The notes: a model not told the origin generated them from the sequence alone. DNA of 64,000 nt from Hyposmocoma kahamanoa (GCF_003589595.1 NW_020654422.1:19859225-19923224), one strand, 5' to 3'; counted from the stretch's first letter, positions 22,701 through 33,365 are shown. Numbers and translations are program-made.

Positions 22701-24234
22701 GTGAGCGGGAGTAATTCTCATTGGATCACAATGAAAACTTTACCTGTCCTAGTCGTTTCGGGGATTAGAAGAAGACTTTCTCAATTAATTCATTACGTCA
22801 CTAAAATTAGAGGAAAAAAAAAATTTGCATAATTTCAATGTATGATTTGTTGGTAAATTTGTTTTGTGGTTACAGTATCGTTTTTTTAAATGCTATTACG
22901 ATTACCTGTTATATTTAATAAACTACATATCTGGTAATAGTCGGTGGCTTTTCTTATATTCTACACATTATCTAAAGCCGGGTTGCAAATTTTCACGTTT
23001 TAAAAAGTTTTTACAGTTATTACAATGTAACATACTATAAATGCAATTTGGTGAAGTTCTTATCTAAAATGCACAGCTACTTATGAGTGAACACAGCTTG
23101 CAAAAACAAGAAACTGCAACTTAAATTTTAAAAAAAGTAAAAAGTAATACAAAAAAGCAATAAATACAAGTGAACAAGGGTCTCGGACAGCATCAAACTA
23201 GATGGGAAAAAAAATAAGGTAAATATAATAAAATAACACTAATGCAAAATTTGTACAGCTACTGCCACAATCTATCACAAACGTGACTGTACTTATTATA
23301 TAATAGTCTGCAGAGCCTTGGGATACAGGAATTAAAACCCAGAGCGGTCTTACGGAATGGTGGCACTAAAAGAGCAATAGAAGACCTAGGATATCTTGAG
23401 GAAATTTTTAAATTAAATTTAATGTTAGTTTTTAGGTTTAGGAAGTCAAAAGTTTCCAGACTCTTCTTCGTTGTGCAAATTTTATCTCATTATTTTAAAG
23501 CAAGGAGTAAAAACCAGTTAAATGCCAATTTAGTAAACTAAAGGTTAAGATCGGCTCGTAAATATACGAGCCCTTGTAATCGACTAAAGATTGTTTTCAT
23601 AATTTAAACCAAGACACCAAAACAAAGATTAAATGGAATGAACAAAAGCGTTTCAATCAAGTTGCGTGAATACCTCATAGTCAACTTAACAAGTTACTGC
23701 CTCACAATCCGATAGCGCACAGTAAAACAACTACCGATCAGTTGTAATCCGATGATAGCCGTGAAGAAATTTCATTACATTCTCTATCACCCGAGGACAA
23801 AGCAATTGTGCGGACGCAGCCGAGATTGAGACGGCAGAGCAGGCCCGGGGCTCCGCTGGTGCCGCTCCTTGATTAAATAAACCTTCAGCGAGTGTCACGC
23901 CGCCGGCTACCACGCCAATCTTGGCCATATCGCACAAGCTACTCCTCAATCAGTTTCTTTAATTTACCATCGAAATGTAATCTGTGCTTACTTTTTATTA
24001 CCTCGCACCTTGACTAGTCACGATCGATTTTAAATTGTAGCATGCATTTTTATTTCTACGTAGACAATGTAGACAGGCGCAGTCATTTAGGCGAATCAAA
24101 TAAAAAACATTATTTTAAGATTTACTCTAACAATGTCTTCATCAACAAGGTTTTTTCAACCAAATCAGCTTAATAAAAGTTCATATTGTTCCAATAAAAT
24201 AATTTGTAAAACAAATAAGCGTCATTAAATTTTT
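22701..24234. other. Spacer around the 23.7-kb GC patch
   Basis: Apart from the candidate frame at 23731-23928 I see no gene or recognised repeat here. Confidence 0.35.
23731..23928 (-). CDS. Candidate small ORF or first exon, unidentified
   Basis: In a locally GC-rich patch a minus-strand ATG at 23928 (context GCGATATGG) opens 66 codons beginning MAKIGVVAGGVTLAEGLFNQ and continuing GAAPAEPRACSAVSISAASA. The first about 46 residues are Ala/Gly/Ser/Val-rich and use GC-ending codons unlike the surrounding DNA. At the residues CPR a GTGATA follows CGG, a possible weak splice donor, so the coding part might end there. I recognise no family. It may be chance. Confidence 0.25.
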   Translation of the reverse strand: MAKIGVVAGGVTLAEGLFNQGAAPAEPRACSAVSISAASAQLLCPRVIENVMKFLHGYHRITTDR

Positions 24235-24764
24235 ATGGAATTGATATTCAATTATTTTTTGTGAAATTACTCCACTAGTTTGTTATAATTATTAATACAA
24301 AGATCGAACACTTAGAAAAAACACTCAGAAAAAATTCCTTCGATCCGGTCGGATTCGAACCAACGACTTCTTGCATACCGTGCCAGACGCTATACCAACT
24401 TTGTTGGAGTAATTTCACAAAAAATAATTGAATATCAATTCAATAAAAATTTAATTAATACAGTGAATAGCGACATCTCTCGCCAGGACTGGCAGCTGTA
24501 AAGGTACTAACTGGGTGATAAATCTGCAATAGATTTCTCATAGATGGCGTTACGACTAAAAAGTCGTTGAAAGACCAAGTACAAAGACACGACGCAAGCA
24601 CATAGAAAAATTCGTGAGGTCCGTTGGTTCGTTCCGTGGCTTAGTTGGTATAGCGTCTGGCACGGTATGCAAGAAGACGTCGGTTCGAATCCGACCGGAT
24701 CGAAGGAATTTTTTCTGAGTGTTTTTTCTAAGTGTTCGATCTTTGTATTAATAATTATAACAAT
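24235..24764 (+). mobile_element. S2 element with inverted partial duplicate
   Basis: 24402-24764 is a near-complete sense S2. It contains a well-preserved tRNA-like part with box A TGGCTTAGTTGG (about 24639) and box B GGTTCGAATCC (about 24681). It also has GCGTTACGACTAAAAAGTCG and TTCTGAGTGTTTTTTC. 24235-24402 is an antisense copy of its 3' half including the tRNA-like part. Arms of about 115 bp (about 24289-24402 and 24649-24763) can pair around a spacer of about 246 bp. The T-arm GTCGG/CCGAC pairs perfectly, but the anticodon arm does not fold as a canonical tRNA. Confidence 0.8.
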
Positions 24765-24768
24765 GTAG

Positions 24769-25025
24769 CGTAAATTGGAATGTTTCTTTGTAAAATTAAA
24801 AATAAGCTTTTAATTAATAACTTTTTTAATAAACTTTTATATTAGACATAACTAGTTATGAATGTAACACCTCAGTCAACCGTGACCAAAGGACTGTAAA
24901 GGGCCCCTAACGTTGGTTTGTTTGAAAAAAGAAATATACGCGATTTAAATCCAGAAAAATAGTTTCATTTCCTATGAGTAACAATCGCGGAAACCTAAGA
25001 ACTCGAAATGTTTTCATTATTACAT
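24769..25025 (+). mobile_element. M3 element
   Basis: GTAGCGTAAATTGGAATG, CACCTCAGTCAACCGTGACC, AAAGGGCCCCTAACGTTGG, ATACGCGATTTAAATCCAG, CCTAAGAACTCGAAATG. Its left end abuts the S2 element with no spacer. Confidence 0.65.
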
Positions 25026-25100
25026 TACAGCACAAATTTGAAAATAGTTGTAATAAATGTAACAAATTTGCGTTTTGGCATACACACGCAGAAAGTCTCT

Positions 25101-25235
25101 GTCCTGTTCTCTGTCCGACATTCGTCCGAAACAATTACTGTCAAATAAGTAATATTCGACAAAATTAAAAGACAAGTATCAAGTACGAAGCTTCATTCGC
25201 ATCACGCGTCTTTTCATTTGCTCAAGTATTGTCGC
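25101..25235 (+). repeat. Repeat with TCCGTCCGAAACA.TTACTG motif, copy 1
   Basis: Contains GTCCGACATTCGTCCGAAAC and TACTGTCAAATAAGTAAT, then AAGCTTCATTCGCATCACGC. The first part recurs at 25825-25927. The second part plus a diverged first part recur at 27015-27105. Confidence 0.5.
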
Positions 25236-25632
25236 GAAATGCGAATTAATTAACTCGATTAATGCAATCGAGTAACATCTTTAATAAAATCTATGATGAC
25301 GGGTAGATATTTATGACAGCCGACGCGCTTGCGCGCGTCCTAATTTTTATTCTATCGGAGGCAATGGCGGCCAGTGGAGACTAATTTACGTTCATGCGAA
25401 GATTGGTGAATTTCTTATTTGCATATTCATTATTTTACTTGATATCGTAACATTTTGCCCGCCGACTATTCTATTATGTGAATTTACAGTGTGTATAATG
25501 AACCAGGCTTAGTGTGAATTATTCAGTTGATCAGAAATCAGATTCAGATATCAGTACTACATGTCTAATACAGTCTATTCAGTATATTGTGAGGATGGGG
25601 GTGGCTGTAAGGGGCGGTTGGAGGCCACTCGG

Positions 25633-25710
25633 GGGGTGTTTACCCCAATTCAGTTGTGTATACTATCAAATCAGTTAGTCGCGTAACATTACGCGGCAGG
25701 GTGTTTACCC
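25633..25710. other. Paired GGTGTTTACC motifs flanking a palindrome
   Basis: GGGGTGTTTACCCC (25633-25646) and GGGTGTTTACCC (25699-25710) are near-identical short inverted repeats. Between them CGCGTAACATTACGCG (25680-25695) is a perfect 7-bp-stem palindrome. AAATCAGTT follows near both. A G-rich run just upstream (about 25596-25636) has four G-tracts. Function unknown. Confidence 0.5.
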
Positions 25711-25824
25711 ATGCAAATCAGTTTGAAGATGCATGTGCACTTTCTGTGTAGGTATGCATATAGGTTGTTATTATCAATTTAATCGCCATTCTTTAGATAG
25801 TCAGTGACTTGGCGACAAGTATTG

Positions 25825-25927
25825 CTTATTTGGCAGTAATTTTTTCGGACGGATGTCAGACGGAAATCGAGAGTACACCCCCTGTTCCCTGTCCGACATC
25901 CGTCCGAAACAGTTACTGTCAAATAAG
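25825..25927. repeat. Hairpin of the TCCGTCCGAAAC repeat
   Basis: Arms 25825-25861 and 25891-25927 are inverted repeats, 33 of 37 positions matching, with a 29-nt loop. The core is TTTCGGACGGATGTC and its complement. Confidence 0.7.
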
Positions 25928-25969
25928 TAATTCGTAAGTAAGTAGTAATTTACAATTGTAACCTTTTTA

Positions 25970-26705
25970 TAGAAAAACAGACCTCAAAAGTTTTTGGAAT
26001 TACATCTATTTGGTTAGATACCTTTCAAGCTACCAGCCCCGACTAGAGATGTCACTATTCACTGTATTGAAATATTTTATTGAATTGATATTCCAATATC
26101 TTTTATGTGAAATTAATCCACTAGTTTGTTATAATTATTAATACAAAGATCGTACACTCAGAAAAAATTCCTTCGTTCCGCCCGGATACGAACCGACGTC
26201 TTCTAGCATACCATGCCAGAAGCTATACCAACTAAGCCACGGAACGAACCACAGGACCTCACGAATTTTTCTATGTGCTTGCGTCGTGTCTTTGTATTTG
26301 GTTTTTCAACGACTTTTTAGTCGTAGCGCCATCTATGAGAAATCTATTACACATTTATCACCCAGTTAGTACCTTTACAGCTACCAGTCCTGGCTTGGTA
26401 TAGACCAACTAAGCCGGGGCTGGTAGCTGTATAGGTATCTAACCGGGTGACGAAATACTTTCAATGTCTGATTACATCTATTTGCCAAGTTTTATTACAA
26501 TCGGTTACCGGACAGTACCCTAGTTTGCCACCCTTGGAGGTAGAATTATTTGTTTAAATTTAAATGGGACCAACACTGAGATGACCCCTCTTTCCAACAA
26601 AAAAAGAATCTTCGAAGTCGATTCACAAATCGAGTAATTGCGTAACACACATTAAAAATAAATGCAGTCGATTTGTCTCCTCCTTTTTTTTAAGTCGGCT
26701 ATAAT
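25970..26705 (+). repeat. R4 element split by an S2 insertion
   Basis: R4 starts ACAGACCTCAAAAG and reaches GGAATTACATCTATTTG at 26012. It resumes with a duplicated ATTACATCTATTTG (26471-26484) followed by CCAAGTTTTATTACAATCGG and runs to TTTTTAAGTCGGCT at about 26700. Confidence 0.8.
26013..26470 (-). mobile_element. S2 insertion with 14-bp TSD
   Basis: 458 bp of antisense S2 sequence flanked by ATTACATCTATTTG (25999-26012 and 26471-26484), a perfect 14-bp duplication of R4 target sequence. The tRNA-like part (antisense GGATACGAACCGACG, CTAAGCCACGG) is mildly decayed. About 60 bp at the 26403-26460 end is in the opposite orientation, so even this bounded insertion has an inverted extension. 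The TSD length fits LINE-mediated retroposition. Confidence 0.82.
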
Positions 26706-27902
26706 ATGTTATAATTTATAAAAAATGTTATAATTTCCATTTTATAACTATTTGTAACATTGAAAAGATTTAAATTTAATTTTTTATTGTACACACGCCA
26801 ACACGTCAAGCTACACATTCACGTATCTTGTTCCGTTGCACTGGAGGTGATTTTTGAACAAAAATGTGTAGTCTGATGTGCTGTTGTCCGTACATTAATT
26901 TTGATTTGTTGATTTGTAGACTTGAACTCATAGGATGTTTTTAAAAACATGAACTTTTACTACTATGGTCTATGGACTGAAATAAACAGTTATTATTATT
27001 AATACCCGATCAAATCAAAAAACAATGTCAAGTATGAGCTTCATTCGCATCATGCGTGTTTTAATTTGCTCGAGTATTACTTATTTGATAGTACCTAATT
27101 GTTTCGGAGGTTCGAGTTCGAATTTCGATTAAAGAGAAAATTCCGAATTTTTCTTTGTGTTTGACATTACTACTAATAATTATAAGTTCCTTTTCAATTT
27201 TTATTATCATCTTCGTGATATAAATGAAACGGATTTCAAAAAATGTAATTAATTATTGCATAACAATTACTGGCGCAACACGTTGTACAAAGTGATCTAA
27301 TTATAACCTTGTTACCTTATAATCATCAGAAACTTTTCTCTCTCATTCTATTCAGTGTCTTAGCCTTCCTGGTCGTTCCTCTGAATTTTACAAGCTTTTT
27401 ACTTAAAAGTCATACTAAAATGATATAGCTAGATGCGACTTGTTATTTCCAATAAACATAAACCTAATGCTTAATATTGTTTTAGATATTCAGCTTTCAT
27501 TTTGCACTAGAAATAAGAACACTAAGAAATTATGATATAAATTTATAATAAAATTTTAACGACAATATTAATTGCAATGAGACATTTAAAAACCAATAAA
27601 ATGTGCAATAAAAGAGTGATTTGAACATTTTATGCCAAAGCAAGCATTTAATGTTAAGGGAAAATGAAATGAGGCCCATTTCAAAGAAAATTGACGAGTT
27701 TTTGCACATCTTCAGTAGCTAACACTTAATACTCATTATTGCGACGAAGTCGTATATTTTTTCCGTAATAGGTGAAATTGTTCAACAAGCCTACAGGTGT
27801 TGGCATTCTTAAAAAGCTATTTGTCCACAAGAAATAGCATTTTACCGTCCCTTTTTTACATTGGTAACAGTCTCTTATTGCATTTACTGTTTTTTTAGAA
27901 AA
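26706..27902. other. Spacer with a probable retroposon tail
   Basis: At 26960-27005 ACTGAAATAAACAG is followed by TTATTATTATTAAT, like a LINE 3' end with (TTA)n tail. 27015-27105 holds another copy of the 25.1-kb repeat. No gene seen. Confidence 0.35.
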
Positions 27903-28088
27903 ACGCACACACTCATAGCCCTATACTAGGAAAACCCTGTATCGCGGGTGCCATGGACACACACATAGACAACCACAAATTACACCCAAATTTACGAAAG
28001 AAATAAATACAGGCCATACAAATATTTCTCCCGGCCTGGGAATCGAACCCGGGCATTCCAGCATGGTAAACGTTCGGCCACAGATGCA
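27903..28088 (-). mobile_element. S1 SINE, deletion in tRNA-like part
   Basis: Antisense from AACGCACACACTCATAGCC to GGCCACAGATGCAG. The segment corresponding to CCTCTGCGTGGCAGT is missing (GGGCATTCCAGCATGG). Confidence 0.8.
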
Positions 28089-28124
28089 GTTTGTAATTGC
28101 AATAAAATGACGATGAGTATAATC

Positions 28125-28270
28125 CTCCACCTGTATAATCCTTTCAATCTCCCTTTGAAAAAGCCTAAGTATAGCGTTTTAGGAACAAGTCCTCAGGTTC
28201 AGGGAATTCCACTTCAGACCCGTATGCTACACATATAAGGGTAACGCTTCGCGCGAATTCTAGGAATATC
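28125..28270 (-). pseudogene. LINE C-terminal fragment, jockey-like tail
   Basis: The minus strand gives WNSLNLRTCS, stop, NAILRLFQREIERI, aligning with the tail (WNSLP..LFPE.Y.L..FK..V.R) of the LINE at 12430-12945. Multiple stops. Confidence 0.6.
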
Positions 28271-29779
28271 AAGTAATGATTGTATTCTAACCGCTCACGC
28301 GATGCGCTCATCCTACCGCAAAATGGCGGCTATTTGGTTTCGCAAATTAGAAAAGGATTCAGTTTAAATACAAGTTTTTATAAATAAAAATTTTTATTCT
28401 GCATTGCTAAATAAATACCCTCCGTACTACAACAAAAACATCTCAAATAAAATGCAGTAATACACCGCAAATCCTGCACTTAAAAAGCACTAATGAAATT
28501 TTTGGTGTACTTGGGTAAATATGATAATATTCCGCTTGAGTGGTTCTAACGTTTACCATGAAATTACTCCTTAAAGTATAGTTTATAAACAATTATATTC
28601 AGGGTAAACTTAAAAAATGCTACTTACGGTATGTTTTCAATAAATAAACACCGCAATCACCAGCCCAAACAATAACACACACGATTGTCGTGACGTATAT
28701 TTGAAGTTGTTTATTTTTTTTAAATGACAGACCCAGGTATTAAAAACTTTATGGTTTGCTAGAATACTTACCGGAATAGCAATTAGTATTAGTTCTTTTA
28801 CCTGTTATAACTTCGATTTCCGATAAATCGGTATAAAATCATCACCGGCACCTTCCAGGTGTGGTATGCGTCCACGGCTGCATGTATCGCGTGAGCGGAT
28901 AATGCTGGTTTAAACCTTGTTTTGTGCAAACGATATCTATTACAAGCTCTAAAAGTTATTAACGCTCATGAAGACGGAAAACTATAAAATTATTCTACAA
29001 TATCCCACAGGAAGAAAAAAATCTCCTGCGGTAGCCAGTCGATGGTATGCACTGATACGCAAGATCGGGAAATTAATACCATTACAGATGTAATGGCTTT
29101 GATAATTATATCATACAAATATGAACATTATTGAGGAATTTAATCATTATCTTCGTAAGTTAGTGGTATTGAATTCATAATTAAGATATTCAATGAGAAT
29201 ACCAAATAAAATTACGGCCGAGGATATTTCGTTCCGCCCAAAATTACGAGTTAATAAAACGTAACGTGTGTCGTAATTCAGGCAGTGATAAAAGAACCAG
29301 TGACGGCCATGTTTTTTCTATTTAATTTAGAGCCGAGAAATCTATTAACCACGCTTAATACTTAAACGCGTATCGAAAAACCCTCAAACCAGTTTTGTTG
29401 TTTTATATAGCCACATAGTATGGATGTCATATCTCCATTACGATGATTTTAATCATCTTAGATAGCCGCGTTATAATCTATATTTAGCTTCAAGTAGCAT
29501 GACAGGAATTAATGTCGAATTTACGCTACATGAGGTGAATTAATTTAACACCTGTTTTTTATTTTCAACAACCGAAGATCTTTTACAATATTAAACTCTC
29601 AATTTTCTAATTATGGCGTTGCAACATCATGGTGAACCCATTATAAATGTGGGTCTACTTTAAGGTCTTTCAAAATTACAGTTTCTCGAATTGAATCTAC
29701 TGGGAATCGAAACTATAGTAACCGCAGGGCCACCGAAGTTATCCGTAGTACCCAAGAATGAGCATGGTCTTTTTATGAT
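28271..29779. other. Spacer
   Basis: AT-rich with a short CpG cluster near 28290-28345 (GCTCACGCGATGCGC, AAAATGGCGGC). No supported frame or recognised repeat. Confidence 0.35.
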
Positions 29780-30045
29780 ACCAAGTGGCCTGGTGGTAAG
29801 CAATGCGCCTGTCCGTAATACTTGCAGTGCCACTCAAAGCTTTAAATCGCAAAGATCTAAGAGGCACTGCCACTATGCTCGTCGCCATGAGACGTAAGTA
29901 ACTGTAATTGCGCCAGCACTCAATCTAAATAAACAACCACAAAAATCTAAGGGTAAGGACCCAACTGTTATGGGTAGGCGTGTCGCTTACCGTCAGGCGC
30001 ACGACTTGTTCGTCCGATCACTAAATGGTATCATAAAAAAATAGG
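29780..30045. repeat. Inverted S3 pair
   Basis: 29780-29925 is antisense S3 tail and body (GGTGGTAAGCAATGCGCCTG, CAAAGCTTTAAATCGCAAAG). 29945-30045 is sense S3 tail (CAACTGTTATGGGTAGGCG, AGGCGCACGACTTGTTCG). They can fold back on each other. Confidence 0.65.
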
Positions 30046-30166
30046 AGATCCGTGCCCAACAGTAGGACGTATAATAAAAAAAAATTAAAAAAAAATTTAT
30101 TACTTCACTGTCCATGGCATAATTCAGGGGCTGATGTTTCCTTTTAAGCTTGATAAGACCTGTGTT

Positions 30167-30946
30167 AGGAAACATCGCTCTCCCCCCCGAAGGGGTTCCC
30201 GCCTTGTCGTGGCGGGGGGGCTCTAGTAGTCGTGGTCGATTTCATCCCACGGTGAAGCTAAGAGGAACCCACGGGGCCGGCCGATGGTGGTAAGCTGGCC
30301 CGAGGAGGAGGGCGTTCCGCGCGGGGCTCGTCTGGTCAGCGGGACCGCGCGGATGCGCGAGGAGGGTCGCGGGGGGAGAGACGTGTCGGTGTGTCGTTGC
30401 CGCTCGTCCTGTCCTCCGCAACCCTGGCGGGGCTGCACCGCTTTGAATGATGCAGTGGCGGCGGGGCCGCGGGGGAAGAGACGTGTCGGTGTGTTGTTGC
30501 CGCTCGTCCTATCCTCCGCGGCCGAACGTGGGCGGTTGGCCCGTGGAGGGCGCTCCAAGGGACTCTCTTCGGAGAGTCCGCGCGGAAGCGCGTTAGGTGT
30601 TGCGGCGGAGCCTGTCATCAGATCCGCCGCGGGGGCTGGGGGAGCAGCCACTGAACTTCACAGTTGAGTGGATGCTGTCCTGGCCCCCCATGGCCCTTGG
30701 TAGTGGACTCGGGGGAGTTCGTTGCCCAGCATAAAGGGGCCCGGGATGGAAGGCTCGTCTGGTGTTCGGCGAGCCTCACATTCGGAGTCGGGGGACCGAC
30801 TCCGGGGGTTTAGTGCGGTCGGGCTGCTCCCCTTCAGGGTTCAGCCCAGTCCCACATAACCCCGGATCTGCCCCCGCAGGGCCGGGGTATCTGTAAGCAG
30901 ATTCCCCCGGATTAACAAAAAAAAAAAAAAAAGGAAACATCGCTCT
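30167..30946 (+). mobile_element. GC-rich 750-bp retroposon with poly(A) and 15-bp TSD
   Basis: 30182-30931 is strikingly GC-rich and ends in about 16 A residues. It is flanked by AGGAAACATCGCTCT at 30167-30181 and 30932-30946, so it is a retroposed copy in plus orientation. Inside, a block around AGAGACGTGTCGGTGTGT is tandemly repeated with a period of exactly 100 bp (30379 and 30479). The 3' end has CCCCTTCAGGGTTCAGCCC and GGGCCGGGGTATCTGTAAGC. Frames of 127 (plus) and 142 (minus) codons are open because the sequence is GC-rich; neither shows a known domain. Best guess is the 5'-truncated end or UTR of an R1/jockey-type LINE, or a non-autonomous relative. Class not certain. Confidence 0.8.
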
Positions 30947-31080
30947 TCTTTACAATTAATAATTAAACATTGCTCTTACATTAACCTTAATAAACTAAGA
31001 CTAAATTAACCTATGTGTTACTTTGTGTGAGTGCATGTCCGTGTATATATGCATGAAGTGTGTGTGAATGAGTGTTGGTG

Positions 31081-31097
31081 TATATATATATGTGTGT

Positions 31098-31149
<52 letters not shown>

Positions 31150-31159
31150 NNNNNNNNNN

Positions 31160-31206
<47 letters not shown>
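31081..31206. repeat. (TG)n microsatellite with assembly gap
   Basis: TATATATATA grades into TG repeats on both sides of ten N bases at 31150-31159. True length is unknown. Reading frames across it are artefacts. Confidence 0.97.
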
Positions 31207-31209
<3 letters not shown>

Positions 31210-31259
31210 ACATATTTCTGTTCAGTTTTGATTTCATTTCATTACAATATTATATAATA

Positions 31260-31640
31260 TTATATAGGTTTACTTATTTATTTATATATTTATTTATTTA
31301 TTTCAAACTTGTCAATCTCCTCATACGACTTAGTTTCGAGCCATTTTGTAATGGCTAATTTGCAGTCATAAACTATTTTGTTGTATATATCAAGTTCTTT
31401 GTTAAGAGTGTTTGTTATACAGATATGAGGCCCTGTATTTGTACTGTCTACTAGCCGCAGTAGTTTTTATTTTTGGTACTAATGCAATTTTATGATATGT
31501 TCTTCTACCTGTAACCCTAGGTTTATATAGTAAATTTTTATGTTGTTTTACTACTGTGTAGAGTATGTAGAGTTTAAGGGTTAAGTATAATGGATTGACA
31601 ATGATGATAATGACTAAATAACATACCAAACAGGATCCAT
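31260..31640 (-). pseudogene. LINE C-terminal fragment with A/T-rich 3' end
   Basis: The minus strand reads RRTYHKIALVPKIKTTAASR then QYKYRASYLYNKHS. After a frame change it reads NTLNKELDIYNKIVYDCKLA and ITKWLETKSYEEIDKFEINK, stop. The layout (frame end followed by ATAAATAAATA tail at about 31290) is that of a LINE protein C-terminus. Family assignment is by resemblance only. One frameshift makes it a pseudogene. Confidence 0.5.
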
Positions 31641-32304
31641 TTAAGAACTAATTTTCGAATTAGACGTATGGTGATACTATAGTTGTCAGTTGCGCAAAGA
31701 AGTTACAACAACACCAGGTCATTTGCAGTTTTCAAATTTAGAACGCACATTTCAGTCCAATCACGTAATTGTCATATGACTAAAACCGTGTGATTGGTCA
31801 GTTTAAACTTCGTAATGCATTTCACGTGACATTAAAGCCTCAGCATTGGCCATTTACAATTTCACCGAATTCTCAACCGTAATTAATTCTACGTCCATAC
31901 TGTATAATGTCATTCTTCACAACATGATAACACAAATATATTACGCGAGAGATATAAATCAATAATCAAACAATAACACGGCGCATTGAAGGGAACTTAC
32001 ATAAGTCAGGAGGCGTCTCGGGTCTTGGTAACTAATAAATTCAAAAGATTGACTCGCGAAGTGGTGAGAACTCGTCCATTTACAGAAGCCGCCATGTTAC
32101 AACGACATAAATCTAAGAGCTGTGTCATTCGTCTAGTGATGTGCTTTGATTTTCGAATAAACAATATCGAATAGTCTTCATAAGAAAGGAAATTCGAACA
32201 AAAGAACACAAATTTCAGTCACTTTTGTATCTATTTCTAAATCTTTATTAGTTTTTGTTTTAAGTTTACCTTGTTGCAGTATATATAATTGTGCAGGTAC
32301 GTGA

Positions 32305-32755
32305 TTTTAACCGATTTTAAAAAAAGGAGTAGGTTCTGAATGCGACTGTATTATTTTGTGTTAGGTTAGCGAATACTGAACCTGATTAGGGAACCGAATT
32401 TGATGATTCTTCTTGGTTGGAAAACAGATAAATGAAAAAGCTTATACATGTGAACTCAAAAACAAAACTGTGACATTATATAGGTATAACATAATGTTGG
32501 ATGTACAAGGCGCCTTCACGAGGTAAGCCCTGGCTCCTCCAGACAGGGTTTTTATGAAAGGGAAATTCTAAAATGAACCGTAAGATAGCATAGGATTGTA
32601 GATGAACCCAACCCAAAAAACAATATCTATTATTCGAAAATTTAGATCAGGTATCTCAGAAGTGGTCACATTTAAATTTGAAGAAAATATTCCACCTCTA
32701 AGGGTGGCAAACTAGGGGATGCACGACTTTTGAGGTCGGTTGTTTTGAGTACTCT
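32305..32755 (-). repeat. R4 element with internal foreign sequence
   Basis: The start ACCGATTTTAAAAAAAGGAG (about 32310) and TTGATGATTCTTCTTGG (about 32400) are R4. The R4 end part (CCACCTCTAAGGGTGGCAAA, GACTTTTGAGGTCGG) is at 32690-32745. About 200 bp between (32430-32640) is not R4. Confidence 0.6.
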
Positions 32756-33109
32756 GCACTGAGATTATCAAGTAAATATTTCTCTTAACTCTGTTGTCGT
32801 GAATATTTACATTAGTACCTTCTTATTAACTTCCTCTCTAATCCAACGTACCGGAAGACGCAGCGTGGGCGGACCCACAAGGTAGCGGACCCACAAGGTA
32901 GACTGATGATCAGGTGAAGGATGTGGGAATCTTAGGGTGCATACAGCGAAAAATCGGTCTGTGTGGTCATCCTTGGAGGACGCCTATGTCCTGCAGTGGA
33001 AGTTTTTCGGCTGAAGTGATGATGACAATAATCCAACTGAGGAATCAATTTATAAATAAAATACAATAAAACTGCTTATTGAGGACCTCTGTGTCCAAAT
33101 GGTTACCTT

Positions 33110-33365
33110 TTTCTTTAAGCGCCTCGCCAGTCCGTAGTGCAATTGCATTGTCACTCAGAGCTTTAAATCGTAATGATCTGAGGGGCACTGCCACTGCGCC
33201 AGTCACCCTGAGACATAAGTTGACCAGTCTCATGTGACAGCACCCTTACCCTTCAAAACCGGAACGCAGTAATGCTCACATTACCGCTTGGCGGCAAAAA
33301 TAAGTAAGGTGGCAGTACTTCCCTGGACAAACTCTTTCACGAGGAACTCTGCTGCTCTTGAGCGC
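33110..33365 (-). repeat. S3 SINE body, nearly complete
   Basis: Antisense: CACTCAGAGCTTTAAATCG, AGACATAAGTTGACCAGTC, CTTCAAAACCGGAACGCAG, CATTACCGCTTGGCGGC, TACTTCCCTGGACAAACTC. Lacks the tRNA-like head. Confidence 0.8.

Noticed and set aside
22449..22832. 127-codon plus-strand frame
   Set aside because: Covers a YX repeat copy whose other copies do not keep the frame. No motif.
24630..24715. Genuine tRNA gene (perfect A and B boxes)
   Set aside because: The anticodon arm does not fold correctly, and the same sequence recurs in at least six S2 elements with shared non-tRNA flanks.
30223..30667. Overlapping frames of 127 (plus) and 142 (minus) codons
   Set aside because: Both lie in the GC-rich retroposon. 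The strands overlap fully and neither has a domain. High GC alone keeps them open.
30182..30931. rRNA or other structural RNA gene because of the high GC content
   Set aside because: A 15-bp TSD and poly(A) tail show a retroposed element, and I recognise no conserved rRNA core sequence.
31001..31358. Cys/Val or Thr/His repeat proteins
   Set aside because: Translation of the (TG)n microsatellite through an N gap.
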